From Chenopodium formosanum (Eukaryota > Streptophyta > Magnoliopsida > Caryophyllales > Amaranthaceae), in NCBI GenBank assembly GCA_024500155.1, contig CM044867.1, positions 13,591,632 to 13,655,631 of the forward strand: DNA of 64,000 nt, in the 5' to 3' direction. A model generated the notes under the pieces. It worked only from the letters and a program-made list of their open reading frames with translations, had not been told where the DNA came from and ran no database searches. Of this stretch, positions 23,090-36,119 are shown one piece after another (the first letter of the stretch is position 1; each line of letters opens with the position of its first letter). The position numbers and the translations under genes were made by a program.

Positions 23090-26000
23090 CACAGTGGGGT
23101 TCAATTTTGGGGTCATAATGCTTGAAATATTCCCTACAAGGGGTAACCCCATTAAAGTACATGGAGTTAATAAATTTCTAGATTGCATGACTTATTGTGG
23201 TTTGATTGATACTGGCTTTTTTGGAAACAAGTTCACTTGGTCAAATAAAAGAAAAATAATACCCATTCTTTAAAGATTGGACATGGCTTGGATTAATATT
23301 TTTTGGATCCAATCTTTCCCAAACACCTCCTTAGCCCATCTCCAAAGAGAAAGCTCTCACCACAGCCCTATTCTCCTTAATACTGAACCTGTTACCTTAG
23401 ACCCAAGACCCCCTAGGGCTTTAATGATGGAATATTTTTTGTATAACCAACCTGGGTTTGGCCCTTTTGTGGACATAACCTAGAATCCCTTACTGGAAAT
23501 CTCACCACCATACTTCACTATATCATTCCCCAAATCCAATCATGGGTCAAGGATAATGTTCCAAATCTTAGAAATACTATTGCTAGACTCCATAGAAGAC
23601 TTGAGGGAATTCAAAAGGCTATAGAAGCAGACCAAGCAACTCCTACCTTCATGACCTAGAACAGGATCTGTGTTCAAATCTTTCAATCTTTTACAAACAG
23701 GAGGAGGCATTTTAGGCTATTAGGTCTAGAATTACCTAGCTTGCTGAGGCTGGTAGGAACACTGGGTTTTTCCATAAGTCTGTGCTCTTTAGAAGAAGGA
23801 GGAATAGAATTCAAAATCTTAAATCCCCTGTGGGAAAGGACAATCTGACCACCTTCTTAGTAGTGACATTTCTACATATTTTTCCTCCCTTTTCACTTCT
23901 TAAGAGACTTCTATACCTAAAGAGGTCTTCCCCCCCCCCCCATTTCTATTCCTCACACTCTTGTTCTGTGTGAGATCCACTCTACTATGTTCTCTATGGG
24001 AAAATTCAAAGCCCCTGGCCTTGGCTATCATCCTTTCTTCTTTCAAAAATACTGGGCTATTGTGTGGTCTTACCTTTTCCAATTCTGTCGGGACTGCTTC
24101 TCTTCAAAGTCCATTCCTGTTGAGGCTAATATGACTGCCATCTCCTTGAACCCAATAGTGAATGACCCAGAGTCTATCAAGCAATTTAGACCCATCAGTC
24201 TATGTAACACCTCCTATAAGATTGTGCCTAAAATTCTTGTACAAAGAATCAGACCTCTCCTTAGTGATATCATCTTCCCAAATCAGAGTAATTTCCTCCC
24301 TGATAGAGGCTGTGACAATAACTATATTTCTACCACTAAGATACTTCAATCCATGAGAAAGAAAACAGGGAGAAAAGCTTGGTTCTACCTTAAAATTGAA
24401 CTGGAGAAAGCATATGATAGACTTGAGTGGCCTTTAATAAGATTTTGCCTTCTTAGAACTGGCTTTGACAGTGCTTCTATCTCCTTGATCATGAATTGTA
24501 TCACCATCCCCCTATATCTTTATCATTTGCATGAATTACCTTTCTTACCTCATTGAATCTGCCTGCATTCAAGGAAGCTGGACCCCCTTTAGGTTTAGGA
24601 ACAACAACACCACCATTTCTCACCTTCTTTTTGCTGATGATCTTCTTCTGTTTGGGGAAGCTTCCCCTGGTACCCTAAATGCTCTCCAGGACAATCTTGA
24701 CCTTTTCTGGGCTATATCAGGCCAATGTATGAACAATGCTAAGAGTAAGCTTTACTTTTTAAAGAATGCTTCACCTTTCTCTGTGGACCTTTTTAGTGCT
24801 AGTTTAGGAGTCCCTATAAGCCATAATTTAGGTGTATACCTTGGTTTCCCTCTTACTGATACAAAACCTATTAGGACATAGCTGAACCACATCATTATTA
24901 AAATTAGGACCAAACTCAGCAGGTAAAAGGCCAAACATACACCTATCGAAGGCTTGCAGAGCTATCCTAATAAAATCCACCCTCTCCTCCATCCCTACTT
25001 ACTCTATGCAGACTATTTGCTTGCCCAAGGCCTTGGCAAATTAGATTGACCAACTGTGTTCCTACTTCTTTTGGGGGACCACCCCTGAGACCAAAAAGGT
25101 CCCTCTCATTGCTTGGGATAAGGTCTGCTGTTCTAAAGAGAGGGGAGGCCTAAACCTCAGGCTTTCTCATCTCCAAAATAGAATCTCCATGGCTAGACTT
25201 TGCTAACGACTTCAAAACTCCAACAAATTATCTGCCACCATTGTTTGGGAAAAGTACTGCAATAGACCTGTTGTTATTCCTTTTAGCAAAGGATCCCACA
25301 TCTGGCAGGATGCTGGAAAGGGTTGGGATATTATCACTCATTTCTCCCAGTGGGGGGTTGGTAAAGAGGATAGCTGTAATTTTTGGAGTGATAATTGGAC
25401 TGGGTTGGGAACTATTAGAGCTAGCTTTTTAGGACCTTTACCTACAAATGAAGAGGATAGAACTGTGCAATCCTCTCTCTCAAATGGTAGAATTAAGGAT
25501 GGAATTCTTGACCACCTATCCATGCTTCCCCCTCGGTTTGCAACTTACCTTTCCTCTACTATAATTCCCTGTCATGGTGATGACTTCATCTTCTCTTCTC
25601 TTGGGAAAGGGGGGTATTTTGATAGTAAAACTGCCTATAATTACCTTTGGGATAGAGCTCACCAAGAGACAGCTTCTAAGCCTTTTAATGCTACCATCTG
25701 GGACCTCCATATCCCACCCCCTACAAAATTTTTCCCCTGGTTATGTCATTGGGATAGGTTACCTACTGCTGATCACCTCAACTATAGACACATAATACCC
25801 TCAGGCAGTTGTTCCTTCTGCCCCTCTAGCAATGAAACTTGTTTACATATCTTTAGAGACTGCAATAGAGCTACTGAGATTTGGAACATTATCAATTCCC
25901 CAATTCAAGGTCTGCACCTTAACACCAGTGAGTGATGGGAGGAAAACCTCAAAATCACTACTACCCACCCTATCTTTAACCTACCTTGGAATGAATGTTT

Positions 26001-26838
26001 TTCTTTCATAACCTGGAGACTCTGGCTCAGAAGGAATGACTGGGTTTTCAAGAAAAAATCAATCCCTCCTGACAAATGGGTGGCCTTTGTAAAACACCTA
26101 AGTAGTGAACTCTTATTCATAGGCCCAAGTCCAAATGGCAACTTCACCACTGGTACTTTTGCAAATCAGGACTACAATATTTATGTTGATGCTTCCTTTA
26201 ATCCTGATTCCTTTGATGCTAGCATTGCTTGTATTTGTAGAAACAGACAGGGCCTGTGGGTTAAGGGCATTGATGTTCATTGTACTACCACCTCTGCAGT
26301 GATGGCAGAAACCATGGCTATCAAAGCTGCTGCTACTTGGACTATAAGGGAAGCTTGAGAGGATGCAAAGATTTACTCTGATTGTTTTATAGCTGTGCAG
26401 AGCATAAATAAGATAGTAATGGGTGCTGATGAGATGGAAAATTACTATTCTTTGTGCAGGGACCTGATGGAAACTGCGGGAAGGGAAAAGATGTGCAAAG
26501 CCACCAGGCAAGTAGTAGGGGAAGCGAATGTGGTGGCCAGACAAGCCATGTTGGTTCTACAACGAACTACTACTAGTTTATGTAACTACAGGAATATTTT
26601 GGGGCAATTTGTAATTATTCTAAGGCCGGATGTGGGTGATACTCTGATCTGTAATTGTTCAAATGTCTATTTTGGATCAAACTTAGTTAGTTTTGAACAA
26701 CTTATATTAGGAGAGGGTACAACCCTACAACATCAACAACCGTAGCTATGGTGAGTTGTTTTTGTAAGTTGGCTATGACCATTAACTTTATGCTTATTAA
26801 TTACTAATCTAGTTCTGTTGCTTTTAAAAAAACAATAA
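23090..26838 (+). mobile_element. Degenerate L1-type LINE, 5'-truncated
   Basis: Fragments of an ORF2 protein occur in order on the plus strand. The end of the APE endonuclease is at about 23,130-23,270 (CGLIDTGFFGNKFTWSNKRK). The reverse transcriptase is at 23,990-24,880, with RPISLCNTSYKI, LEKAYDRLEW and an intact HLLFADDLLLFG. A zf-RVT-like segment is at 25,500-25,900 (FFPWLCHWDRLPTADHLNYR, CSFCPSSNETCLHIFRDC). RNase H is at 26,180-26,360 (VDASF, AETMAIKAA). Many stops and frameshifts make it a dead copy. The 3' end is an A-rich CTTTTAAAAAAACAATAA at 26,821-26,838. It has no ORF1 and starts within the endonuclease. Confidence 0.88.
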
Positions 26839-28054
26839 ATGTAGTACCAATGGTCTCTCCCGAGTTATCAATGGCTTCCCTAATCACAATCAAACCTACT
26901 TCCGTGGAATCATGTAATTTAAAGACTTTGAGCACATTACTTTAACTTCCTAATCATCCATTCAACTACTCCCGTGATGAACTTCAAGCCCTTAATTGAT
27001 TTATTCAAACCCGTCAAAAACCAACTCCCCTTGTGCTTAAAACAATGGATTAATAACAATACTTATTATCCCTAATCTAGTATTGGCATGAGCACAATCT
27101 ATTAAGCATATAAATTGAAATCATCATTAGAGAATTCAAAGAATTAAATCATGCATTAATCATATTCGGGTTCCGCTAGATCTTAAAAAAAGGAAATTAC
27201 AAACACATATTCATTAAAACAATAACAAGAATTAAAGAAAACATAATTAATAATAAAAGGAATTAAAGAGAATAAGAAAATACCAAATCTTGAATTATGA
27301 GAGATAAATGAAGAAACTTGAGTGCATAATCTTGAATTACAATGAAAATAAAGTCTAGAGAGAAAACTAGGGTTCTGAGATGATAGATTGTGAAAATATA
27401 ATCCTCAAGAGTATTTATAAGAAGGCTAAAATATAGGATTAATTAAGAAAAGTAATCGGATTAAAACCGACTAAATTCGTTTAGGCATGGGCATGTCAAT
27501 TTCTTACATGGGCGTGTCTCGCTGGACTGACACTCACAAGAGCTATGACACTTGTAAAGACACGAGCGTGTCTCATATTGGCATGGGCGTGTCTTTCTGG
27601 GTCAACTTCACTCGATGAGGCATGGCATGCCCGCATACCACACGGACATGCTTCCCTTAGCACATAGCAGCTAGCTCGAAACACTCGATTCGACATGAGC
27701 GTGCCTTAGATGAACTTCAACTTCCAAACTTTTTGCCTTCTCAAAACACATTGACAAGCCCATGTCTCTGAGTGACATGGCCGTGTCTGGCTGGAAAACA
27801 CCCTTAAATGAATTTAGCTTCAAACTTTGATTTTCTAGGTGAATTCCTAGCTATGATCATGATTTGCAACTTGGTAAAACCTCCAAAAATCTTCGTTAAA
27901 TTCTAAAATTCATCAAAAACAATGTAACTACCCATAAAAGCTCAACATGATCACAACCAAACTATAACAAGCTAAAATAAGCTATGAACAATTAATCTAA
28001 GCTTGAAAACTACCTAAATGAACTCTAAAAACACGCATAATATACGACTTATCA
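26839..28054 (-). mobile_element. LTR fragment or solo LTR of another retroelement
   Basis: On the minus strand it starts TGATAAGTCGTATATTATGC (28,054), a typical plant LTR start. A TATAAATA box is at 27,412-27,419. Just upstream, at about 27,480-27,790, CATGGGCGTGTC and related GC-rich units recur. The other end is uncertain and abuts the LINE's A-rich tail, so no target duplication could be confirmed. Confidence 0.6.
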
Positions 28055-28154
28055 AATATATTACATGATAACATTTATTTATTATTTTAGTTATTTAATC
28101 AAAGCCAATGTATGAATAGAGTAAAATCCCGAGTGATGTATTTTGAAGAAAAAA

Positions 28155-28188
<34 letters not shown>

Positions 28189-29422
28189 GTGGGACTAATA
28201 GCACAAAAAAATAAAGGAAAAAAAATTAAGAAAAAAGCTCATACTGCGATAAAAGTGGGAAATGTATCTAGTCAGGCTGCCACGAATGCCAAGTTACATT
28301 AATTACTCCACGGGAAAACAAAAGATCTCAAGATGCAAACAAATCATCTGAATCAGCAGGTCCTCTATTGGTGGGTAAAGTATTGATTATTAGAAGAAAT
28401 CGGTCCTTCGAAGCAAGATGACAAGAGCGCAAAATTTGACTCAACCTGTAATTTGGAAATTAGGGAAAATGTAAGAGGAAGATTTGATTTCGATAGTTGT
28501 GGATGCATACTGGTAAAAATCTAGAGAGATTGACAAAACCAACTCGAAGTCAATAATTGTGTGGTGTGAAGAAGATGAATGACATAGCCGTCGTAGGAGT
28601 GGTGAAACAATTTTTTATTCTTGTTCTTATCAAGCTGAATGCCAAGCTATCCAATGGGAAATCTAGGAAGCAATCAAGTATGCTGATGATGCAATTGTAA
28701 AAATGGATTCTGCGAGAGTAGTTATAAGCCATCGTAATGATGTAAGTATGACTTAGATGGATTGTTTAGAAATTTTCATTAGAATTATTAGGAAGTTGCT
28801 AGGTCAAGATGTCTTGCTATCTGTATTAACGTAGATCGATATTTGGTATCTGATGACCAAATTTATACCATCGCAACAAGAAAGAGCCTATCACTATAAT
28901 CTACTCTCTTACCATTGTTATAAAAAATAAACAAATAAATAAAAAAAAAAGAGCTCAATACACCTACACATACATTCTCCACTGGGACGAATATTTCTTA
29001 ATATGAAATGGGAAGAGAATTTACCTTTATAAAAGTAGAAGTATAGAGAAAATTGTCGATAAGAAAATAATAATGTTATTGGTTATTTGGTTCAGCTTAC
29101 ATTGTCAAAGACAATAATAACGTTACAAAAATATGTAATGGAAAGAGAATTTACCTTTCTAAAAGTAGAAATATAGAAAGCATATACTCTATGTATACAT
29201 CAATCATTAAAGATCCAATAAAATAAAACTAATGAGTCCAATTTCCAATCATCAATCATATATATATATATATAGATAACAATAAATTGTCTCAGAAGCT
29301 AACCAAATCTTACACCGCTACCTTCATCTCAATAACTTATTTGTCACATTATTGGTTCAGCTTACAATGTCAATAAGACAATAATAACGTGATAATTATT
29401 TGCGATTAGAGGGAGTATTCGA
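28055..29422. other. Non-coding stretch downstream of NAC1
   Basis: No gene was recognised. It holds an A-tract of roughly 39 bp (28,149-28,187) and a short TA repeat near 29,265. There is a local duplication: GAGAATTTACCTTT at 29,015 and 29,148, and TTCAGCTTACA(T/A)TGTC with ACAATAATAACGT at 29,090 and 29,355. Its right end will include the NAC1 3' untranslated region. Confidence 0.6.
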
Positions 29423-29965
29423 TCAATAATTGTTCCACATGTGAGGCGGCAATGCAACTTCAGACGACAAATAACTTTCAGAGCTTGCAACCTCCCCTAT
29501 ACTTGACGAACCATTTAAGTTAGGGGAGGTTTCCATTTTTGTGAGCTGAGTTAGGACGGCTTCAAGCACCTTTCGATCACATGTTAAAGGACTTAGGTTT
29601 ATAGTAGCTGATTCATTTGGGATTACTGTAGTGCAATCGAAAGTAGTCGAGGTTTGATCATTTTGAGTGGCACTATTATTATTAGGATACATGTGAAAAC
29701 TTTGGTGATATAACAAGGGGTTATTGGTATAATCATGGTTGGCAGATGATGAGGTAATGGAGAAGCAGGGCACTTGCTGGTAAGAATTACTCGTATCTGC
29801 ATTTGCTTGAGTTTGGTTAAAGGTGATGTAGGAGTCCATCAATGGTGGTAGGCCAGATGATGAGCTTGTGTCTTCCATGGAGTTGCTCTCATTTTCAACA
29901 CCGCCTTTCGAACCTATTTCCGATCTGTTCTTGTAGAAAACTCTACAAAGGACCCAATCTTCTTG
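29423..29965 (-). CDS. NAC1: NAC1-type transcription factor, exon 3 (C-terminal half)
   Basis: This exon encodes the end of the DNA-binding NAC domain (subdomain E, QEDWVLCRVFYKNRSE) and the whole activation region. The C-terminus shares short blocks with Arabidopsis NAC1 (ANAC021/022) in order: LPPLMDSYITF, QVPCFS, VLEAVLTQLTK and a final W-containing tail. In Arabidopsis NAC1 acts in the nucleus in auxin-controlled lateral root formation, downstream of TIR1. The exon begins after an AG at 29,966-29,967, phase 0, giving a smooth join to exon 2. It contains a miR164 target site. With exons 1 and 2 the protein is 328 residues, close to the 324 of the Arabidopsis protein (from memory). All three exons are open and splice sites are canonical, so the gene looks functional despite its 19.3-kb intron. 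Confidence 0.93.
   Translation of the reverse strand, partial: QEDWVLCRVFYKNRSEIGSKGGVENESNSMEDTSSSSGLPPLMDSYITFNQTQANADTSNSYQQVPCFSITSSSANHDYTNNPLLYHQSFHMYPNNNSATQNDQTSTTFDCTTVIPNESATINLSPLTCDRKVLEAVLTQLTKMETSPNLNGSSSIGEVASSESYLSSEVALPPHMWNNY
29758..29778 (-). promoter_or_regulatory. miR164 target site in NAC1 mRNA
   Basis: The plus strand here reads TGGAGAAGCAGGGCAC followed by TTGCT, i.e. the miR164 sequence itself with about two differences near its 3' end (compared from memory). The mRNA (minus strand) is therefore complementary over the seed and cleavage region. The site encodes QVPCFS, as in known miR164-regulated NAC genes, including NAC1. This supports both the orthology and post-transcriptional silencing of this gene. 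Confidence 0.9.
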
Positions 29966-30522
29966 CTTCATGCCAATGGAAAAATTCTATGAGTTAGAAT
30001 ATAATGTGCATTAAACTCTAGAATATTTTTAATATAATATCAGTTTACCTTAATCAAAAAATACAAAGTTATTAAGTTAAGTAACATGTATGAGCAACTT
30101 TATCTACTCGTTGCATTCCCTATGCTTTTATTTTAAATAATACACTAGCTTAAGTTGGGATCTTTTACCAGAATGGCTAATTTAACAAAATTATTTACCA
30201 AAACGCTAACTATAAATTTTAATTCCCAAACTAGATAATTTATTAACTTGGAAGAAATTTATTTATTTATTTCTTATATTCCTTTGAACCGGTTCGATTC
30301 ACATTACGGGTTTAAGGGTTACATTTTTTTAAAAAATATTTTGTTTATAAATTTTGGATTTTTGTTTTTCTTTGGGAAATTCTAAAGCCATAGTTAAAAA
30401 AAACGTTAATTTGAACAATAACATTCAACATAATATATTTGCAACAATTCTCAATTTTTTAAAAAGTTACACAACATAAACGTTCACTAAAAAAAAAAAG
30501 AAAATTGATCCAAACTTCCATC

Positions 30523-30565
<43 letters not shown>

Positions 30566-31349
30566 CTTTTCTAAAGCACTTATAGGGAGAAAAGGAGGCG
30601 CATTAGAATAAGATAAGATAAAAGCCTAAAATTTGGAAACCATGTAGGAACAATCAAGTCTTAATTATAAATAACTAGAGTGATACAATTAACTGTCGAC
30701 CATAAAATCATTTTATTTGCTCCAATATCCCATAAAATTTTATATTAGTTTATGTATGAGAAAGTGTTGCAAGATAATAATTTGGGTTTGACAATATTTA
30801 ATATATACACAATTGTGTTTGACAATCGCTAATACTTGAAATTTTAAGTAAAGTTTAAATAAAAAAAATTATCAGAAATGTACAAATTTTTTTGTTTAAA
30901 GTTATTTTTACTTGCATACTATCTTCATTCATTTTTTTTCTCCTACACATTTACTATCCTATAGATCAAACTAGATAGATGAACTTTGATTGATTATTGC
31001 TATTATGTATTTATATAAAATATCACATGATCTTGTTGAGAACGTTTAAAACTTTAAATGTGTAATATAAAAATATTAAATTTGTATAATTTATAAAATA
31101 TGTGTTGAAAACCGCACAATGTGCAAATGAATACATTTTTTAAAAAAAAAAAAATAGGAGAATAGAGGGGTACCATTTAGCTACTAAACAAAGTTTTTTT
31201 TTATCTTCAATACTATGTAATCACTTTTTATTCATCTTTTACCTTATCTTATTTATTTTATATGTATTATATTCTATATTTTTCCTTGTAAAAGTTATAG
31301 ATCCTAATAGTTGACTAACCTTGCTCTAATCTTGAATTTTCATTAATAT

Positions 31350-31610
31350 TTGTCATAACACTATATTTGGATAGAAGAAAATGAAAGGAAAGAAAGAGAA
31401 GAAAAAGAGGAGGACAAATTCTCTAATTTTGGCAAAAGGATTTGGGGGGGGGGGGGGGGGGGAGGGGGAAGAGAGGTAGAGACTATAACCCCTCTCTATG
31501 TATTAAGAAAGATCCCACAAAAACTATTGGAGAGATTTGGAGGGGAAACGGAGCTCAACTTTCCCTTCTCTTCATTCCCTTCTTCTAAGAGCTAATCAAT
31601 GTCAGCCCGA
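31350..31610. other. Purine-rich block with G19 tract, possible MITE remnant
   Basis: It starts ATTTGGATAGAAGAAAATG, continues with GA-rich sequence and a run of 19 Gs (31,444-31,462), and ends with pyrimidine-rich CCCTTCTCTTCATTCCCTTC. The two ends are roughly inverted. A similar half-block with a G13 run is at 55,245-55,340. No target duplication was established. Confidence 0.35.
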
Positions 31611-33709
31611 TACGAATACAGGCGGGATTTGGGCAAAATTTTTCAGCCCGACTATAGGTCAGGCCATTTCTAACTTTTTGGCCGGGCTTGGGCATGCATA
31701 TTTTTTTATTTTTAGTTAATTTCATGGCCCGGACAGACCTTGCCTATTTTTCGTGTTTAGGCAAGCAATTTTCAACCTAAACAATGGGTTGATTTTTCTT
31801 GCCTTGGCCTGACCCGAACTTTGATTACCTACCTCTAGTTCTTTGCTATTCAAGTAAAGTATAACACTTGTAAGGAAAACACTACGAAGAATAAAAATGT
31901 GTTGGAACTACTGGTGTCACATCGAAAAAAACGAAGATAGAATGACTAACGTAATTCCTCTGTTTTTTAATACTTGCAACACACTTTTTCACGATATTTA
32001 AGAGAGGTAGGCTTATATGAACACTTTAAAATGGGGTGAGAGGTTGTTAGGAGTATAATTTACTAGGTCGTGAAATTTAAATAAGAAAAATAATACAAAT
32101 TCTCCCAAAAATAAATATTGTGACATTTTCATTTAGAGAAATATTACAAATATTGTGACATTTCCATTTTAGAGAAATGTTACAAGTATTAAAAAATGCA
32201 GGGCCCGTGAAGAGCATGTGCAACCACACCTATTGCACAGGACCTCACCATTATAAGGGCCCAAAAAAATTGTGAGAAACAATAGTGAAAATCCTAATTT
32301 TTCTTTTAGTGGAATGGAATTTAATGTGCTCCTATTGGCTGTTGCTATGGAGATATGACGTTTCTTTTACTCCCTTAATTCTTCTTTCATCACCTCATCA
32401 AAATTCACTGTACATTTTGTTGTGTGAATTTTGGTATAGTTTTTTGTTTTTTGATTTTTTTTTTTTTTTTTTTTTTTTGTTTTTTGTTTTTTGTTTTTTT
32501 AAAGATCCCAAAACATTTTAAGATTAATTATAATTAATCAATTACTAATCTCAATTACTTGTAATTTCAAGCTTGCTTTTTTTTTTTTTGTTTGAAAAAA
32601 CAAACTCCGTAAACTGTCCATATGAATTCGTCAAGATTACCTAAAGAGAACGAAAAGTTATTATCAATTTTTAAGTTTTTAAGGTCTAATTCTTTCAAGT
32701 TTGTTTTCTTGTGATAATAAAATGCTTGTTGGGAATGAAATCAATAATTTTATACTTGTATAAAATAGGGGGTTAATATGGAATACAAAGTACACACACA
32801 ATACATATGTTTAAAATTGCAGTGGTTGATTTGATACATTGTTAAATTTTTAGTGGAAAAATACATTTAAAAAAATTATGATTATTTCTTTTATATAGTA
32901 AGGGCCTTAATTTTCTAGTTAGCATAGGACACTTAATATGATTAGGACGACCTTGAAAAAATGGAAGAAGTATAAGATTAAAAGCTATTGATTTTGTATA
33001 TGATGGAACTCTCTGTCGGGATTTCATGTGATCACGCTCTCTTGCAACTTGAGTTTGTGGTTAGCCTAGTGATTGGAAATTAATCGTCGTATTAGAGGTT
33101 TATGATCTAGATCAATTATCAACCTTAGAGATGACCCAAATTATTTGAAAATTTGTTACTCCTTCGTTCTATTTTTGGTAAACTACTAAATTTAAATATT
33201 ATGTCACTTTTTTCGATGGTTTTCAATCAAACCATTACTGTTTTAAAATTATTTAATGTTTATGTTTATATAACAATAATTTTCTCTCTCTAGAAATTGA
33301 GAGTCTCTCTCACTAGGATTGTGAGTTCCCTTTTTTCAACCCCTTTTCTTTACTCTTTTTTTCTTTAATCTTTCGCCAGTTTCCAAGAAGTTCTAGGGTT
33401 TCTGCTGCATGCAAATAGATTTCTAGGCAGCATTCATTGTGTTTAGGGGCTCAAAGATTTTCTCCTTTCCATTTCTACCAATCAGGTTGTATGAGTTCTT
33501 GTTATCAGTGTAAGATCTTCACCTTTGCAGAACTTCTAAAAAGTTTAGATCATCCTTTTTGTTAAGCCAATATTGGAGGAAGCGTGTTTGAGTAAGTAAA
33601 TATAGAGAAGTTGAACGGTATCATTCATCTCTGACCTTCTACTTCTGTTCGTTCTATTTAATCAGTGATAACCTAAGCTAGTTCACTCAACCTTCACCCT
33701 TTAAACTTC

Positions 33710-36119
33710 TTGTTTGCTGCTACAACTCATTTATTTCACGGCTATACTATGTTTCACAATCACCCTCATTATCCTCCTAGTTTTAGAATGGGTACAGTCC
33801 TAAATTCCCCTGATGAAAGAATTCCAGAAAACATTAACTGGAATTATACCATCATTGCTAGGTTTGTTGGAAAACATCCACCTAACCCAACCCTTATTCA
33901 AGGACTGATTAATACCCAATGGATTCGAAGAGGTGCAATAAGTGTGCATCGACTCGATAACTATATCCTATTTATATGTTCAGTTAAACAAGATGCAGAA
34001 GCGCTGATTGATCAGCATACTACAACCTTTGATGGAAGAATTGTCAACTTCAGACAAGCTTACATTGGTATGTACCCTCCCAATGTGAGTTTTGACATTT
34101 CTCGTCTATGGGTAAGGGTGGTAGGACTACCCTTGGGTTTCTTGCATAGGGCATGGGCACTCCAGGCGCTGCGGCAGGTGGGATATGTGGAAAGAATGGA
34201 TGACAACGAGGATGGAGACATGCCAAAAATGCTAGAGTACAGAGCTAGGGTCCTAGTGAACACTTCACACCCACTGATTCCAGGATGCTACCTACCAGTA
34301 GCAGACAACCAGGTAGTCTGGATTCACTTTAGGTACGAAGGTATCTTTAAATTCTGTAAAAATTGTGGGCGTGCTGGCCATTATACATGTCACTGCTATT
34401 TGTCAAGTAATGCTGCTGCTAGGAACCTTAGATATAGGATTGCACAATACGAGAGGGAGGGATTTCGAGTGGTTTATGGTCCAGCATCGATCCCATACTA
34501 CTCAAACATGATTGAAGGGCTACCAGACAGGTTCAGGTATCGAAATTTCCTTCTAAACTTGATGATTTTGGGGAAGGTCAAGATTATGTAGCAGGAGGAG
34601 ACGAAGGAGGTGATGATGATGATAATGGCGGAAATGATGATAATGATACTGAGGAAGATGGACAAGAATATCATCCTGCAAATGACAATTTCAATCAAGG
34701 AAATGATGATACAGATCACAACACCGAGAATGATATGGATCCGGATGATTGGCGCCCAGAATTGACAGACGAGGGTGAGCATAACTCAGATGATTTCTAT
34801 GGAGATGATCCGACGATTCATGATCACTGTGAATCGAACACCTTTCGATCCCCGGGAGGAGATTTGGACTTGAAGATGATCCCTATGAAGTATACTATAC
34901 GACAAGTGAACAAAGTGCTACTGAAACTCGAGGTATAAACTCTGAAACCTCAATTGTCAATTCTGGGAAATTAAAAAATGTGATGCATGTGGAAAACCCT
35001 AGCAAACTTGCACGAGGGTTGACAAAGGAGTGGAAATTCAAAAAGGGGGAATCTTCGAAAGGGACTTTCTGCTCCCTGATGCAGAACAAGTCGATTGTTT
35101 CTCCTAGGCCCACCACTCTTAGAAGCTTGCATATTGAGGAGAGGACCACACAAGCCCATATTAAAGAAATTCAAGAAAAGGTTGATTGCTGGGCCCTTGA
35201 TTTAGTAAAAGGGAAAGCAAACAAGGCTACGGGTCTTTTAGAAGATATACCAAGACAGAATTTGGGTTCAACTGAAAACTCAAATAACTGGGGAAGGGTG
35301 CAGACTCCAGAAGGAGAAATATTGGGAATGTATTTCCAGGGTCCACAAGGGCCGAGAATCTTTGATATTGCTCTTGTAAGACAGGGGAGGGGAAGAAGAA
35401 GACCAATTAAGGCGCTTGAAAAATTCTGTAAAATTTTTAGGCGCAACAATAACAGGGCAAAGGTGCATCCAATGATTGAAATACCTCCAAATAGAGGGGG
35501 AGCTTGTAATGTGTTTGTTAATGATATAGGTAATCTGATTTTCAATCGACAGCAAGGTGAAGGAAATCCACCCAACTCGCCAATTTCAGCTTCGGACTGC
35601 TCAGACATTCTATGTTATGAAACAGATTTTAGTCCCCCTGCTTTTTCGGAAGTAATGGGGTGGGCTAAAAAACGATCACAATCTTCATCCTTGCCAAGAA
35701 CAAGATCAATGGGAAATGTTCAAGAAGAGAACTTCATTGCTACTGATTGGGGTTTAAAAAGGAGGAAAATTCACCTCTTTGAATTACAAGAGAAAGGCGC
35801 TTTCAATCTTTGGAACAACGAAACAGGATCGTTAAAATCAAAAGCTATTTCAGACATAGACATGGCGCGTGACTTGGGTGTTGAAGTTGGAGAAGAGGTG
35901 AACTCGATAATAGCTCAGAAGAGGAAGTCAATGTCTCCACCACGAGAGGCCCTCAAGAAAAAGATCAAGATTACAACGCCACAAACTGAAGAGATGGAGA
36001 TGGGAATGGAGTGCGAGGCTGATGTTGAAGAGGCACTTGTTCTTAACCTGAAATTATCGCTTGGAATCACACAATGGGGTGCGGATGCTGGCTCTTCACA
36101 GCGCCCAAGTTTAATATGA
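33710..36119 (+). pseudogene. LINE ORF1: DUF4283-like domain and zinc knuckle
   Basis: The first part (33,710-34,590) resembles plant L1 ORF1 proteins: a DUF4283-type fold (NWNYTIIARFVGK, LWVRVVGLPLGF), then the zinc knuckle CKNCGRAGHYTCHC (C-x2-C-x4-H-x4-C) at about 34,355-34,395. Frameshifts near 34,560 and 34,870 separate it from an acidic Asp/Asn-rich middle and a Lys/Ser-rich C-terminal part (to 36,119). In active L1s this protein binds the element RNA. The stop TGA at 36,117-36,119 overlaps the ORF2 ATG at 36,117, as is common in plant L1s. Confidence 0.8.

Noticed and set aside
31444..31462. A G19 tract as a functional G-quadruplex.
   Set aside because: Homopolymer length is unreliable in assemblies and no context supports a role; recorded only as part of the local block.
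33165..33215. TACTCCTTCGTTCTATTTTT looks like a Stowaway end.
   Set aside because: No matching inverted end with TA could be found nearby; it may be a fragment only.
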